DNA of 64,000 nucleotides, from the NCBI RefSeq assembly GCF_016918735.1, contig NZ_JAFFPR010000054.1:1-64000 (forward strand), read 5' to 3'. Origin of the DNA: Leptospira abararensis. Its GTDB lineage: Bacteria; Spirochaetota; Leptospiria; Leptospirales; Leptospiraceae. This document shows positions 55,491 through 64,000 of the stretch, in pieces; within the stretch, counting starts at the first letter, position 1; each line of letters begins with the position of its first letter. The notes below the pieces were generated by a model. That model was not told where the DNA came from and did not search any database. It saw nothing but the letters and a program-made list of their open reading frames with translations. A program made the translations under genes and the position numbers.

Positions 55491-56072
55491 TTACTCCTTT
55501 TGGTTGAGAGGGTTCTCAACAATCTGTGAGCTTGTGGGTGGTTGGAAATTAAATAGTCCCGTTCCGAGACCAATATTAGTAGCAATTCCAGAGAAAGCCA
55601 CTTCAGTTATTTCTTCATCGGAACGTTTCATTTTGAGTACACGGGGGAGATCATTATCGGAAACTACCAAGATAATTTCATTATAACGTTTGGTATTAGA
55701 AGTAAGACGAAAAGTTCTGCCACTAACCGACACATTTTCATACCCAGAAAGTAGGCCCCCGAGTCCCCCGGAAACACCTTTTAGGTCTTGTTTGCCGGCA
55801 ATGGATGAGTCTGGGTTATAGAACCATAAAATTCTACCATTGGAAGAGATAATCCTTCCGTCACTGAACCGGACATGGAGTTGGTTGGGGCTTTTGAAAG
55901 AAACGACTCCAGTGAGTCCACCATTGATGGTGACAGAGGCTCGAAAACTTTCTAATGAATACATTTTGCCGATGACGGCGTTCAGACGATCTCTTCCTTC
56001 CTCTGCCCAAAGGTAACCCGTTTGGACAAAGAAAAGAACAACGATCGAAATTTTGGGAAGGAAATTCCTCAA
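55491..56072 (-). CDS. LolA-like periplasmic lipoprotein carrier
   Basis: 193 residues with a signal peptide (SIVVLFFVQTGYLWA). The body matches the LolA half-barrel: RDRLNAVIGKMYSLESFRAS, GVVSFKSPNQLHVRFSDGR, IISSNGRILWFYNPD and VLKMKRSDEEITEVAFSGI. LolA moves lipoproteins from the inner to the outer membrane, which suits a lipoprotein-rich spirochaete. Sequence identity to E. coli LolA would be low, so this rests on pattern. It lies 24 bases after etfA and may share its transcript. Confidence 0.8.
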   Translation of the reverse strand: MRNFLPKISIVVLFFVQTGYLWAEEGRDRLNAVIGKMYSLESFRASVTINGGLTGVVSFKSPNQLHVRFSDGRIISSNGRILWFYNPDSSIAGKQDLKGVSGGLGGLLSGYENVSVSGRTFRLTSNTKRYNEIILVVSDNDLPRVLKMKRSDEEITEVAFSGIATNIGLGTGLFNFQPPTSSQIVENPLNQKE

Positions 56073-56095
56073 AGGACGAAAGTTCGTATTGGGAA

Positions 56096-57055
56096 CTAAC
56101 CCAATACTTTTTTGAACTCAGAAGTGAGTGCAGGCACTACTTCAAAAAGGTCTGCAACCACACCGTAAGTCGCTACTTTGAAAATAGGAGCGTCTCCATC
56201 TTTGTTGATGGCAACGATGTATTTGGAAGATCCCATACCCGCTAAGTGTTGGATGGCTCCAGAGATACCGCAAGCAATGTAACAGTTAGGGGAGACAGTT
56301 TTACCTGTTTGTCCTACTTGGTGGGAGTGAGAAATCCATCCTGCATCCACAGTCGCACGGGAAGCACCAAGTGCTGCACCGAGTGTATCTGCTAGGTCTT
56401 GGATGATCGGCCAGTTTTCTGGTCCTTTGATTCCGCGTCCGCCAGATACAATGATAGAAGCATCTGCAAGTTGCACTTTGTTTCCACCAGAAAGATCTTT
56501 AGAGAGAGACTTAGTTCTTACTTCACCAGCTCCTGCACCAGATTTTTCTACAGCACCCGCTCCGTCTTTTGGAGTTACTTCTTGGGAGTTGGCACGCACT
56601 GTAAAGATTTGGATGTCAGAAGTTACTTTGAAATTTGCATATGCTTTTCCAGAGTAAATCGGTTTCTTTGCTACTACTTTGCCACCGTCAACAGAAAGAC
56701 CCACTGCATCAGCAACGATACCAGCATTTGCTTTGATCGCTACTCGTGCTGAGTATTCTTTTCCTTGTGCAGAGTGTGGAATTAGAACCACTGCTGGTTT
56801 TTTCTCTTGGATGATTGCAAAAATTCCATTTGCATAACCTTCAGGAGAAAATTCACCAAGGTTTGCACCGATGACAGTATCTGCACCAACCGCTTTCAAA
56901 TCACCGGCAAACGTATCTACGTTGTCAGTAATGATTACTGTATGAACTTTACCACCAATGGAGTCCGCAATTTTGCGAGCTGCAGAAGTGAGTTCTTTTG
57001 AGATTTTTTTAAGTTCGCCGTTTTTTAATTCACCAACTACTAAAACATCAGCCAT
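56096..57055 (-). CDS. etfA: Electron transfer flavoprotein alpha subunit
   Basis: Forms EtfAB, which takes electrons from acyl-CoA dehydrogenases. The C-terminal FAD domain has the expected [40 protein letters not shown] and [20 protein letters not shown]. 319 residues is normal. It follows etfB by 10 bases. The two acyl-CoA dehydrogenases in this window (35755 and 62316) are natural electron donors. Confidence 0.96.
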   Translation of the reverse strand: MADVLVVGELKNGELKKISKELTSAARKIADSIGGKVHTVIITDNVDTFAGDLKAVGADTVIGANLGEFSPEGYANGIFAIIQEKKPAVVLIPHSAQGKEYSARVAIKANAGIVADAVGLSVDGGKVVAKKPIYSGKAYANFKVTSDIQIFTVRANSQEVTPKDGAGAVEKSGAGAGEVRTKSLSKDLSGGNKVQLADASIIVSGGRGIKGPENWPIIQDLADTLGAALGASRATVDAGWISHSHQVGQTGKTVSPNCYIACGISGAIQHLAGMGSSKYIVAINKDGDAPIFKVATYGVVADLFEVVPALTSEFKKVLG

Positions 57056-57065
57056 GTTCGTCTCC

Positions 57066-57827
57066 TTAGATGACCTTCGCTTCTTCGCGAAGAGCTTTTA
57101 CAAGTTGAGATGCAAAACCTTGTGCATCTGCCGCTTCCAGTTTTCGACCAGCGATACGTGGAGGAGGTGGTTCAAGAGATACTACTTCGAGTTTAGATCC
57201 TGTTGCTCCGAGTTCTTCCGGTTTTTTAACATCTACCGGTTTTTTCTTTGCAGACATGATACCTTTTAAACTTGGGTATCTTGGTTCATTTAAACCTTTT
57301 TGTGCAGTTACTGCTAGAGGAGCTGTAGTTTCTACAACTTCAGTTCCACCTTCGATTTCGCGAGTGGCAGTTACTTTGTTTCCGTCAAACTCAAGTTTGA
57401 GGGCCATAGCTACGTGAGGAACATTCAGTCTCTCTGCAATTTGCACCACAACTTGTGAGCTGTCAGTGTCGATTGATTGACGACCACCGATGACCACATC
57501 TGCGTTTTCTGCTTTAATGAGATTTGCAAGAAGTTCGGAAGTGTATGTAGAATCAAAAGTTACATAGTCATCCACTTTTACATGAACGGCTCTGTCTACA
57601 CCCATAGCATAGGCAGTACGAAGTGCCTCTACTGCACGGTCTGGACCGAGGGACACTGCGATGACTTCTCCACCGCTTTTTTCACGAATTCTGATTCCCT
57701 CTTCGATTGCAAATTCATCATAAGGAGAGATGATCCATTTTACGCCAGCTTCGTTGATCGATTTGTCACCGACCTTGATATTGGTTTCCGTATCCGGAAC
57801 CTGCTTTACTAGAACAACAATTTTCAT
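57066..57827 (-). CDS. etfB: Electron transfer flavoprotein beta subunit
   Basis: Partner of EtfA carrying the AMP site. MKIVVLVKQVPDTETNIKVG, DEFAIEEGIRIREKSGGEVI, GGRQSIDTDSSQVVVQIAER and EPRYPSLKGIMSAKKKPVD (recognition loop) are the ETF-beta hallmarks. 253 residues is typical. It is first in an etfB-etfA order. Confidence 0.96.
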   Translation of the reverse strand: MKIVVLVKQVPDTETNIKVGDKSINEAGVKWIISPYDEFAIEEGIRIREKSGGEVIAVSLGPDRAVEALRTAYAMGVDRAVHVKVDDYVTFDSTYTSELLANLIKAENADVVIGGRQSIDTDSSQVVVQIAERLNVPHVAMALKLEFDGNKVTATREIEGGTEVVETTAPLAVTAQKGLNEPRYPSLKGIMSAKKKPVDVKKPEELGATGSKLEVVSLEPPPPRIAGRKLEAADAQGFASQLVKALREEAKVI

Positions 57828-57894
57828 TCCTTAACCCCGTTATCGTGGATTACCTAAGACCAGAAAACGGGAGCGAAGTGATAAGGGAAGTAAA

Positions 57895-58194
57895 TTATTC
57901 TCTCCAGAACGTGTATTTACTCCAATTGTAGGCCCAAATGATCCAAACGATGACGACAACGACATTGGCATCCGTTCGGAGGAAAAAGGAAAATCCCAAG
58001 GTGAGTGGGAGGAGGAGAAAGAGGGCAAAACCAATGAGGAGAACCAGGTAGGGAGTGGATTTCCAGTCTTTAGAGGCAGCTTGGATTTGTAAGAGGATAT
58101 TTTGTTCGGGATTTGGCACTAATTTTCGAAATCGGAAGGAGTAAAGTAAGGCAAAGAGAAGAAGTGCGAGCAAATGTACTATGAGTAACCACAT
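57895..58194 (-). CDS. Small membrane protein
   Basis: 99 residues with three likely membrane helices (LLIVHLLALLLFALLYSF, YLVLLIGFALFLLLPLTLGF and NVVVVIVWIIWAYNWSKY). No known domain. It lies 13 bases after the UbiA-like gene on the same strand, so it may be co-transcribed. I could not find a clear ribosome site, and the short length lowers confidence. Confidence 0.55.
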   Translation of the reverse strand: MWLLIVHLLALLLFALLYSFRFRKLVPNPEQNILLQIQAASKDWKSTPYLVLLIGFALFLLLPLTLGFSFFLRTDANVVVVIVWIIWAYNWSKYTFWRE

Positions 58195-58207
58195 AAACCC
58201 ACCCTAA

Positions 58208-59017
58208 TTAGGAAGGAAGTAGGGAGAAGAAAAAAAAGATCTGGGGCAAAAACATTGGCAGGTAGGAAAGTTCACAGAGGGACTTAAATCCAAAGCCCTC
58301 CCCCTTTTGGAAACTACAAAGACCGAGCCAAAGATAGGTGAAACTCATTCCTACCAGAAATACTAGAGAGTGATTTTGAAAAATCCAAACCCAAAGGAGG
58401 AAACAAATCCCAATTCCTAAAAGGAAATAGGCTCCCATTTTTACCGTTTTTGGTTTCCCATATTGGATCAGGGTAAAGGTTTTTTGCGCTTGGTCAAACT
58501 CGCGGTCTATATTGTAGGTGAGAAGGACATTGGCGAATATGTGGAGAAAAAAAATCCAAACCATTGGGTCCGAACCGCCAAACAAAGAAAAGGGGAGAAG
58601 CACTCCCAAAGTGTAAAATCCTGATACCAAAATTTCTTTGGGGAGGGGGGAAAGTTTCATCACTGTTAAAACCAAAAATAAAACAAAGGAAACTAAAACG
58701 AAAAGATGATCTCCTAGGAAAACGAATTCAAAGTAGAAACCAATGATTAAAGAAACAATTACAGTGATGATAACCAAACTAACAATGAAATAGCGGAATT
58801 GTAAATAGAAGGTAGTCCGCTCCGAGAGTGGTTCTTTTTCTCGAAATGCATCCCATAAATGGTCCGCCAGATAAAGGGCCCAAACAGAGCTTAGATAAAA
58901 CAAAAACAACGTGGGCCGGATTCTTTCATTCCGATAGAGGGAAAAAAAAGAAAGGTTTGCAGAAAGGGAGAAAAGTACATCCAGAGCCAGAAAGGAACTT
59001 AGTTTTCCTAATTGCAT
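58208..59017 (-). CDS. UbiA-like membrane protein
   Basis: About 270 residues with eight or nine hydrophobic helices. Acidic spots ALYLADHLWDAF (helix 2) and ANVLLTYNIDREFDQAQ (helix 6) are placed like the two Asp-rich prenyl-diphosphate sites of UbiA-family enzymes, though neither is canonical. The frame extends to 59041; the ATG at 59017 has AAAGGAT before it and is preferred. A prenyltransferase activity is a guess. Confidence 0.65.
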   Translation of the reverse strand: MQLGKLSSFLALDVLFSLSANLSFFSLYRNERIRPTLFLFYLSSVWALYLADHLWDAFREKEPLSERTTFYLQFRYFIVSLVIITVIVSLIIGFYFEFVFLGDHLFVLVSFVLFLVLTVMKLSPLPKEILVSGFYTLGVLLPFSLFGGSDPMVWIFFLHIFANVLLTYNIDREFDQAQKTFTLIQYGKPKTVKMGAYFLLGIGICFLLWVWIFQNHSLVFLVGMSFTYLWLGLCSFQKGEGFGFKSLCELSYLPMFLPQIFFFFSLLPS

Positions 59018-59085
59018 CAAATATCCTTTTTGGCACATCATTCATAGGAACATAAAGTTTCTAGCTTGGCAAAAAGAAAATTCCC

Positions 59086-60474
59086 TTGCCAGTAAAACTT
59101 TCTATGGTGGAATGTTGGCCTATGTTCCAGTCTATGATTAGTGCCATTCGATCTGTATATTGTATTCGGGATCAGTTCCCTCGTTATATGTCGGAGCTCT
59201 TATTCCAAGAAGAACAAATGGGAGCCTCATTTGTCGTTCGATTTCGATACGTGATTGGTCTAGCTTTAGCTGCCAGTGCCGTCGCCAATTTGAGTAATAC
59301 AGATTCTTTGTCGGGTTTTTTAATCAATTTTGTGGCCCTTGGGTTTTACTTTCTCAATACCTTCCTTCATGCTCAAATTCTAAAAAAAAGCAAAGGCCAT
59401 TGGAAAACGAAATATGACTATATTAGTTTATTCGTAGATAATCTTCTTATCTCTATCACAATTATCAATTGGTATCTTTTGAAAGGGGAAGGAAATCCTA
59501 ACTTCCTTGTCAAATCTCCATTGGTTGTATTTTATCTCCTTCCTTTGTCTCTTAGTTTGTTCCAATACCGATTTTCTCTTGTGAACTTTTCTTTTGTTTG
59601 TTTTTTGATTAGTTATTACGGGTTCATTGTTTACGCATTAGTAGCGGATTCTCAGGCTGTTGCTTCCTTGGATTGGTATCGTTATGTTTTGGGAGACCAA
59701 ATTATTTTGGCTGACGCCTTGGTTACAAAACCTGCCATTTACCTTGTTTTAGTCTTTGCTATTTCTTATGCCATCTTTCGAAGTTTACGGATGTTACTCA
59801 AGTTTGCAGCTGCGGAATCTCAAAAAAACACCTTATCAAGATATTTTTCCCCTGATTTAGTTTCTGAAATTGTTTCTGAACCAGAAGTCATTGCCAAAGG
59901 CAAACGCCAAAAAGTAACCGTTCTCTTTAGTGATATTCGAGGTTTTACTCAGTTTTCTGAACCTATGGATCCGGAAGAACTTTCCATTTTCTTAACAGAG
60001 TTTCGACGTCGTATGGTGCGTGCGATTTTTCAATACAAAGGAAGTTTAGACAAATTCATTGGAGATGCAGTGATGGCAACTTTTGGAACACCTTCTGCAT
60101 CGGAAATGGTGGGAGAAGATTCCCGTAATGCAGTTCTTGCCGCAAAGGCTATGTTAAGTGAACTTATGCAATGGAACAAAGAACGAAAGGCGGAAGGTTT
60201 AGGTGAAATTGAAATTGGAATCGGAATTCATGCAGGGGAAGTGTTCTGCGGAAGTATTGGTTCGGAAGAAAGAATGGAATACACTGTCATTGGTGATACA
60301 GTCAATACTGCTTCAAGAATTGAGTCAGCTTGTAAGGACCTAGGAGTCTCTTTTTTAATCTCAGAAGCAGTTTGGTTAGAAATTGGTTCCCCATCAGGTT
60401 GGGATAAAAAAGAATCTGTGGCTTTATCGGGAAGAGAACAAAAAATTCATCTTTATTCATCAAACATGGTTTAG
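59086..60474 (+). CDS. Class III adenylate/guanylate cyclase, membrane-bound
   Basis: Six predicted membrane helices (about residues 45-240) precede a catalytic cyclase domain (about 270-440). Metal aspartates are in VLFSDIRGFTQFSE and DKFIGDAVMATFG, and the transition-state Asn/Arg are in IGDTVNTASRIESA. The lysine in DKFIGD suits an ATP-using enzyme. 462 residues. Leptospires are known for many such cyclases. It is convergent with the HD-GYP-like gene, their ends overlapping by 4 bases. ATG at 59086; later in-frame starts are possible. Confidence 0.9.
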   Translation: MPVKLSMVECWPMFQSMISAIRSVYCIRDQFPRYMSELLFQEEQMGASFVVRFRYVIGLALAASAVANLSNTDSLSGFLINFVALGFYFLNTFLHAQILKKSKGHWKTKYDYISLFVDNLLISITIINWYLLKGEGNPNFLVKSPLVVFYLLPLSLSLFQYRFSLVNFSFVCFLISYYGFIVYALVADSQAVASLDWYRYVLGDQIILADALVTKPAIYLVLVFAISYAIFRSLRMLLKFAAAESQKNTLSRYFSPDLVSEIVSEPEVIAKGKRQKVTVLFSDIRGFTQFSEPMDPEELSIFLTEFRRRMVRAIFQYKGSLDKFIGDAVMATFGTPSASEMVGEDSRNAVLAAKAMLSELMQWNKERKAEGLGEIEIGIGIHAGEVFCGSIGSEERMEYTVIGDTVNTASRIESACKDLGVSFLISEAVWLEIGSPSGWDKKESVALSGREQKIHLYSSNMV

Positions 60475-61943
60475 GAGGCCATATTAATTTTGTAAACTGC
60501 TTCGTGTAGAGCCGGATTTAATTCTGGATCTATAATATAAATGACTCGAGTGGTTCCCGCTTGTAAGGCTAAGTCCATAATGGCTTTTCTTCGATCAATT
60601 TTGATGCTATGTAAATCAAAGTCGGCAATTTTGAATTTGTTTCCTTTTTGGAAAACAGGATTGATGCTACATATCCTTTGGAGTTTTGGGCGTGTTTGGT
60701 ATCGACCGACATCCAAAACAATACAAACATCGAAATGAGCACGTTTTTCTGAATCCACCGAAGCTGTAATGACAAAGTCACCAAAGTTCACAATGTTTTC
60801 GTTATTCGTGAGAGAACTTCCAACATAATCTAAAAGATGTCTGATGTTTTTATTGCTATAAGAGAAAAAAGAATCATTCAAAATCATTTTTAATGCAGTG
60901 GCAGATTTGAATGCAGGCCTCCATGGTTGGTTAGAAGTAAGGGATGCATATTCACTGGCAAGCGAGAGTATAGCAATATCCTCTTCGAAACTTGAAGAGG
61001 TCACATTGTTTTCTTGTAAGTGGAGTTGGAGTTCGATGTCTTGAGTGATTCTTTCCTTTCCCACTTCTTTATTGTATTTATCACGAACTGACATGAGTTT
61101 TGTAAACAGGGATCTTGGATCTGGGAAGTTGTTATTCACTCCGTTGCCGCGGTAAGGTCTGTGGTGGTTTAAAATGAGTGTGCGTACATGGGAGTCAATT
61201 TCTGGAGCAGGTAAGGTCATCAGATAACTGATGATAGGGTGTTGTTGGACAACGGCATACTCTTCCTTTGTGAGTTTTGGATTGTTTTTGATTTCGAGCC
61301 TGGAATACCCAACATCTGCCAAATAACTTGCCATCATAAGACTGAGATGATCTTTTTTATTGGATTCTTCTTTACCTTCGTTGACAATTTTTTTTGTTCG
61401 AACTTTCATTCCCATGGCAACTACGGTTCGTTTGGTCATAAGCTCTGATTCTACAGATACTCCGGCCACACCAAGGATTTCTAAAATATTAAAGATACCA
61501 AGTTCGAAATCGGGGTTACTTGTGAAATCGGTGAGAAGTTCGTTCACTGAGTTCTGAACAAAAACAGCTTGGTCTGAAGAGAAGGATGATTTGCGTAAAT
61601 CTTCGATGAGAGACTGAGATTGTTTTGCGAAACGAGCTGTTTTCTCTTGGTCAAATAATTTCGTGGTTCGGCCAGGTTCGAGAAAAGAATTACCATTTCC
61701 ATTCGGTTTTGTTTTTTTTAATTCGGAGATTAGGAAGTATACCCCTTGCATTTCGAATTTAAGGAGTTTCCCAAAATCTGCTTCGGTAGGATTTCTTTTT
61801 TTATGAATGAGAATTTGCCCATCCTTATTGTAAAGGTCGAGAGGGATGTTTTTGTTTTTGCGGAAACTGTTTAGAGATTCTTCGGTTAACTCGAATTTGG
61901 CGAGCTTATCCGTTGGTACTGTGTTTGTATCGTTAGTGCTCAT
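60471..61943 (-). CDS. Degenerate HD-GYP-like protein
   Basis: 490 residues. The middle (about 200-360) follows the order of c-di-GMP phosphodiesterase HD-GYP domains: SYLADVGYSRLE where active enzymes read LHDIGK, then KLTKEEYAVVQQHPIISYLM, LILNHHRPYRGNG (usual form HHERWDGKGYP) and LASEYASLTSNQPWRPAF. The first catalytic His is an Ala and GYP is lost, so it is probably inactive and perhaps a sensor or binder. The N-terminal (1-130) and C-terminal (about 370-490, strand-rich) parts match nothing that I know. Confidence 0.75.
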   Translation of the reverse strand: MSTNDTNTVPTDKLAKFELTEESLNSFRKNKNIPLDLYNKDGQILIHKKRNPTEADFGKLLKFEMQGVYFLISELKKTKPNGNGNSFLEPGRTTKLFDQEKTARFAKQSQSLIEDLRKSSFSSDQAVFVQNSVNELLTDFTSNPDFELGIFNILEILGVAGVSVESELMTKRTVVAMGMKVRTKKIVNEGKEESNKKDHLSLMMASYLADVGYSRLEIKNNPKLTKEEYAVVQQHPIISYLMTLPAPEIDSHVRTLILNHHRPYRGNGVNNNFPDPRSLFTKLMSVRDKYNKEVGKERITQDIELQLHLQENNVTSSSFEEDIAILSLASEYASLTSNQPWRPAFKSATALKMILNDSFFSYSNKNIRHLLDYVGSSLTNNENIVNFGDFVITASVDSEKRAHFDVCIVLDVGRYQTRPKLQRICSINPVFQKGNKFKIADFDLHSIKIDRRKAIMDLALQAGTTRVIYIIDPELNPALHEAVYKINMAS

Positions 61944-62315
61944 TGTAATTTCTGTTTATAGACGAAAGATATTCCTGATGTTATGGTGATGATTATATAG
62001 AATCAATAAATTGTAAATCGATTCCTTTATTTCATTATTACTTTTTACTACATAGGAATTTCCTCTTAGGATAATCACTAGTTATAAGTAGTTATTCTGT
62101 TAGTGATTGTGGATTTTGCTTTATCTTATTATACTTTGTGTCAATGGAATCGGGACAAATTAACTCTCGTTAATGTATATTATGAAATTTGATCTAATGT
62201 CTGTTTCCCATCTATGAAAAACTGTTCGTTTTTGTAGCGATTTCAATCTTTGAGTCGCAATCTGCCTTTGTTTTTTCGTTTACAGGCTAAGGAAAAGTAC
62301 GAAAAAATTATCTAT
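61944..62315. other. AT-rich region between the HD-GYP-like and acyl-CoA dehydrogenase genes
   Basis: About 370 bases, no gene. A promoter for the rightward gene is possible: TTGTGG (62107-62112), 17 bases, TATACT (62130-62135). An 8-bp inverted repeat AATCACTA (62073-62080)/TAGTGATT (62101-62108) overlaps its -35 region. Confidence 0.45.
62159..62174. promoter_or_regulatory. Operator-like inverted repeat ATTAACtctcGTTAAT
   Basis: A perfect 6-4-6 inverted repeat about 20 bases after the expected transcription start and upstream of the acyl-CoA dehydrogenase. Its size suits a dimeric repressor of the TetR or GntR type. No regulator is assigned. Confidence 0.4.
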
Positions 62316-63500
62316 ATGAGTACGCTTTCGACAAAAAAATCATCATTGGATCTATTTAATCCTACAGAAGATCATCTCGCACTAAGAGAGTCTGTAGCAT
62401 CTTTTGCAGAACGGGAGATGGATGAACAAGCCAAGGAAAATGATGAAAAAGAAACATTTAATACTATGCTTTTCAAACGACTTGGTTCCGAACTTGGAAT
62501 TTTTGGGATTACGGTTCCTGAAGCTGATGGCGGTCATGGCCTAGATCCACTTGCCTCAGTTATCATCCACGAAGAGATGTCTCGGTTTGATCCAGGGTTT
62601 ACTCTTTCTTATTTAGCCCACGAAGTACTTTTTGTGAATAATTTTTTCTATAGCTCCAACCCTTCGCAGAGAGCTCGTTATTTGAGTAAGGTCATCACCG
62701 GTGAATGGATAGGTGGGATGGGAATGACCGAACCTGGTGCGGGAACCGACGTTCTTGGGATGACAACTCACGCCTTAAAGAAGGGCGATCGTTATATCAT
62801 CAATGGAGTCAAACAATACATCACTAACGGATCCATTGGTCAAGTTTTTGTTCTTTATACGAAGCTTGAAAAAAATGGAAAAAAGATGACCTCTTTTGTA
62901 ATTGAATCGTCTTACAAAGGTTTTTCGGTGGGAAAAAAAGAAGAAAAGATGGGAATGCGCTCCTCTCCTACCACCCAACTTGTTTTTGAAGATATGGAAG
63001 TTCCCGAAGAGAATTTACTTGGTGTGGAAAACGGTGCTGTCACTCATATGATGCGCAATTTAGAAATTGAACGTGTGACTCTTGCGGCCCAGTCTTTGGG
63101 AATTGCGAGACGTTGTATCGATATCATGTGTGATTATACAATTCGTCATAGAGAAGCTTTTGGGAAAAAACTGATGGAGTTTGGTCAAATCCAAAGAATG
63201 GTTGCAGAGTCATATGCTGATTACCAAGCAGCACGAGCTCTTGTCTACCATGTAGCTAGTGAGCTTGGACCAGATGTGCGTAATTCACTTGGTGCAGCAT
63301 CAGCAAAACTTGTTGCCACGCAAATGGCGGAACGTGTTTCAAGGAATGCCATTCAGGTTTTAGGTGGGTATGGGTATTGCAGGGAATATCCGGTAGAACG
63401 TTTGCACCGAGATGCTATCTTACTTAGTATTGGTGGTGGTACAAACGAAGCGATGCAAAAGAACATTGCCAGTGATTTGAAAAAACTTTGGTCGGAGTGA
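62316..63500 (+). CDS. Acyl-CoA dehydrogenase
   Basis: A standard-length (394-residue) acyl-CoA dehydrogenase. Evidence is GMGMTEPGAGTDVLGM, KQYITNGSIGQVFVL, HREAFGKKLMEFGQIQ and QVLGGYGYCREYPVERLHRD. The Glu in REAFG is where isovaleryl- and long-chain-type enzymes place their base, while the other site reads GGGTNEAMQ, so it belongs to that branch. The frame is open from TTG at 62250, but the ATG at 62316 starts the normal N-terminus (MSTLSTKKSSLDLF). It is preceded by an operator-like repeat. Confidence 0.92.
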   Translation: MSTLSTKKSSLDLFNPTEDHLALRESVASFAEREMDEQAKENDEKETFNTMLFKRLGSELGIFGITVPEADGGHGLDPLASVIIHEEMSRFDPGFTLSYLAHEVLFVNNFFYSSNPSQRARYLSKVITGEWIGGMGMTEPGAGTDVLGMTTHALKKGDRYIINGVKQYITNGSIGQVFVLYTKLEKNGKKMTSFVIESSYKGFSVGKKEEKMGMRSSPTTQLVFEDMEVPEENLLGVENGAVTHMMRNLEIERVTLAAQSLGIARRCIDIMCDYTIRHREAFGKKLMEFGQIQRMVAESYADYQAARALVYHVASELGPDVRNSLGAASAKLVATQMAERVSRNAIQVLGGYGYCREYPVERLHRDAILLSIGGGTNEAMQKNIASDLKKLWSE

Positions 63501-63553
63501 AGGGGCTTTTTTAATTTTTCTCCATCCTCGATCCTTTGCCGGTCTACAAGAGG

Positions 63554-64000
63554 ATGGATACGTTTTGGGATGTTGTTGTTTTAGGATCTGGACTCGGGGG
63601 CCTCAGTGCCGCTTTGTCTTTTTCAGAAAAAGGCAAACGAGTTTTGATTCTAGAGAAGGGCACCTCTCCTGGTGGTTGTGCCTCTAGCTTTCAAAAGAAT
63701 GGGTACTTATTTGAATCGGGAGCCACCACTCTTGTAGGTTTTGAACCGGGCCTTCCTCTCCATAAACTTTCCACCGAATTCCAAATTCAATTTCCTCTCT
63801 ATCCTTTGGAACGCTCCATGATAGTACATTTGAATGGCAAAACTATCGAAAGACATCGTGATCCTTTGGAGTGGATCGTTGAGGCAAAACGGATGTTTGG
63901 TGGTGGTTGGCGGATGCACATGTTTTGGAAACTTTGTTATTTTGTTTCGGATTCTCTTTGGAGTTTGTCTGCAAGATACAAATTTTTCCCTTTCCGAAAT
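63554..64000 (+). CDS. Phytoene desaturase/carotenoid isomerase-type FAD oxidoreductase (partial, 3' end outside window)
   Basis: The frame is open from the ATG at 63554 to the window end (149 codons). The N-terminal FAD motif is VVVLGSGLGGLSAALSFSEK with GKRVLILEKGTSPGG, then ASSFQKNGYLFESGATTLVG, the opening typical of CrtI/CrtISO-type and related oxidoreductases. AGAGG lies 3 bases before the ATG. Carotenoid processing is possible, but the family also includes retinol saturase-like and unrelated enzymes; the missing C-terminus prevents a better call. Confidence 0.8.
   Translation, partial: MDTFWDVVVLGSGLGGLSAALSFSEKGKRVLILEKGTSPGGCASSFQKNGYLFESGATTLVGFEPGLPLHKLSTEFQIQFPLYPLERSMIVHLNGKTIERHRDPLEWIVEAKRMFGGGWRMHMFWKLCYFVSDSLWSLSARYKFFPFRN

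Noticed and set aside
1..64000. Phage defence system, toxin-antitoxin pair or CRISPR array
   Set aside because: No repeat-spacer structure and no gene with the matching domains was seen on either strand.

Overview
This window looks like chromosomal DNA of a Leptospira, most likely from the saprophytic clade. The call rests on the low-GC coding sequence, the many lipoproteins with loose spirochaete lipoboxes, the 7TMR-DISM sensor kinases, the LolA-like/TrpS and EtfAB neighbourhoods, and the frequent TTG/GTG starts. I saw no rRNA, tRNA, insertion sequence, prophage or CRISPR array. The species call is inference.

Left part (1-8.8 kb): the 3' end of leuD, a seven-repeat propeller lipoprotein, an alpha/beta hydrolase, an ECF42-type sigma factor with its YCII partner, a radical SAM/SPASM enzyme paired with a zinc-ribbon protein, a second ECF sigma factor, a ClpP-type protease and a metallo-beta-lactamase-fold protein. 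Next (8.8-13 kb) is a proline/ornithine catabolic block: split proline dehydrogenase and P5C dehydrogenase facing an ornithine aminotransferase. All three enzymes meet at glutamate semialdehyde/P5C.

13-31.5 kb: a LytS-like 7TM histidine kinase and a LytTR response regulator flank an outer-membrane-type protein whose ribosome binding site and start codon sit in a strong hairpin. A GC-rich structured intergenic element follows, then many lipoproteins (propellers and small tandem paralogues), a PhoD-like phosphatase, a TetR regulator, a D-aminoacylase-type amidohydrolase and a short 2-isopropylmalate synthase. The leader of this synthase encodes a 16-residue peptide with seven leucine codons just ahead of an intrinsic terminator, which is a textbook attenuator layout.

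31.7-42 kb: a Na+/solute symporter and a CBS protein, then a fatty-acid operon (acyl-CoA ligase, acyl-CoA dehydrogenase, HisKA_2-type sensor kinase, MaoC hydratase), a DUF1292 and HNH pair, an acyltransferase and an amine oxidase-like flavoprotein.

42-64 kb: mostly housekeeping genes on the minus strand (prmA, an rsmI-like gene, M23 peptidase, rsmA, comEC-like, trpS, LolA-like, etfA, etfB), plus signalling genes: a 7TM-PAS-RsbW-like ATPase, a class III cyclase and a degenerate HD-GYP protein. The window ends with a second acyl-CoA dehydrogenase and the start of a phytoene desaturase-type oxidoreductase. EtfAB, the two acyl-CoA dehydrogenases, the ligase and MaoC together point to fatty acids as a main carbon source, as is known for leptospires.
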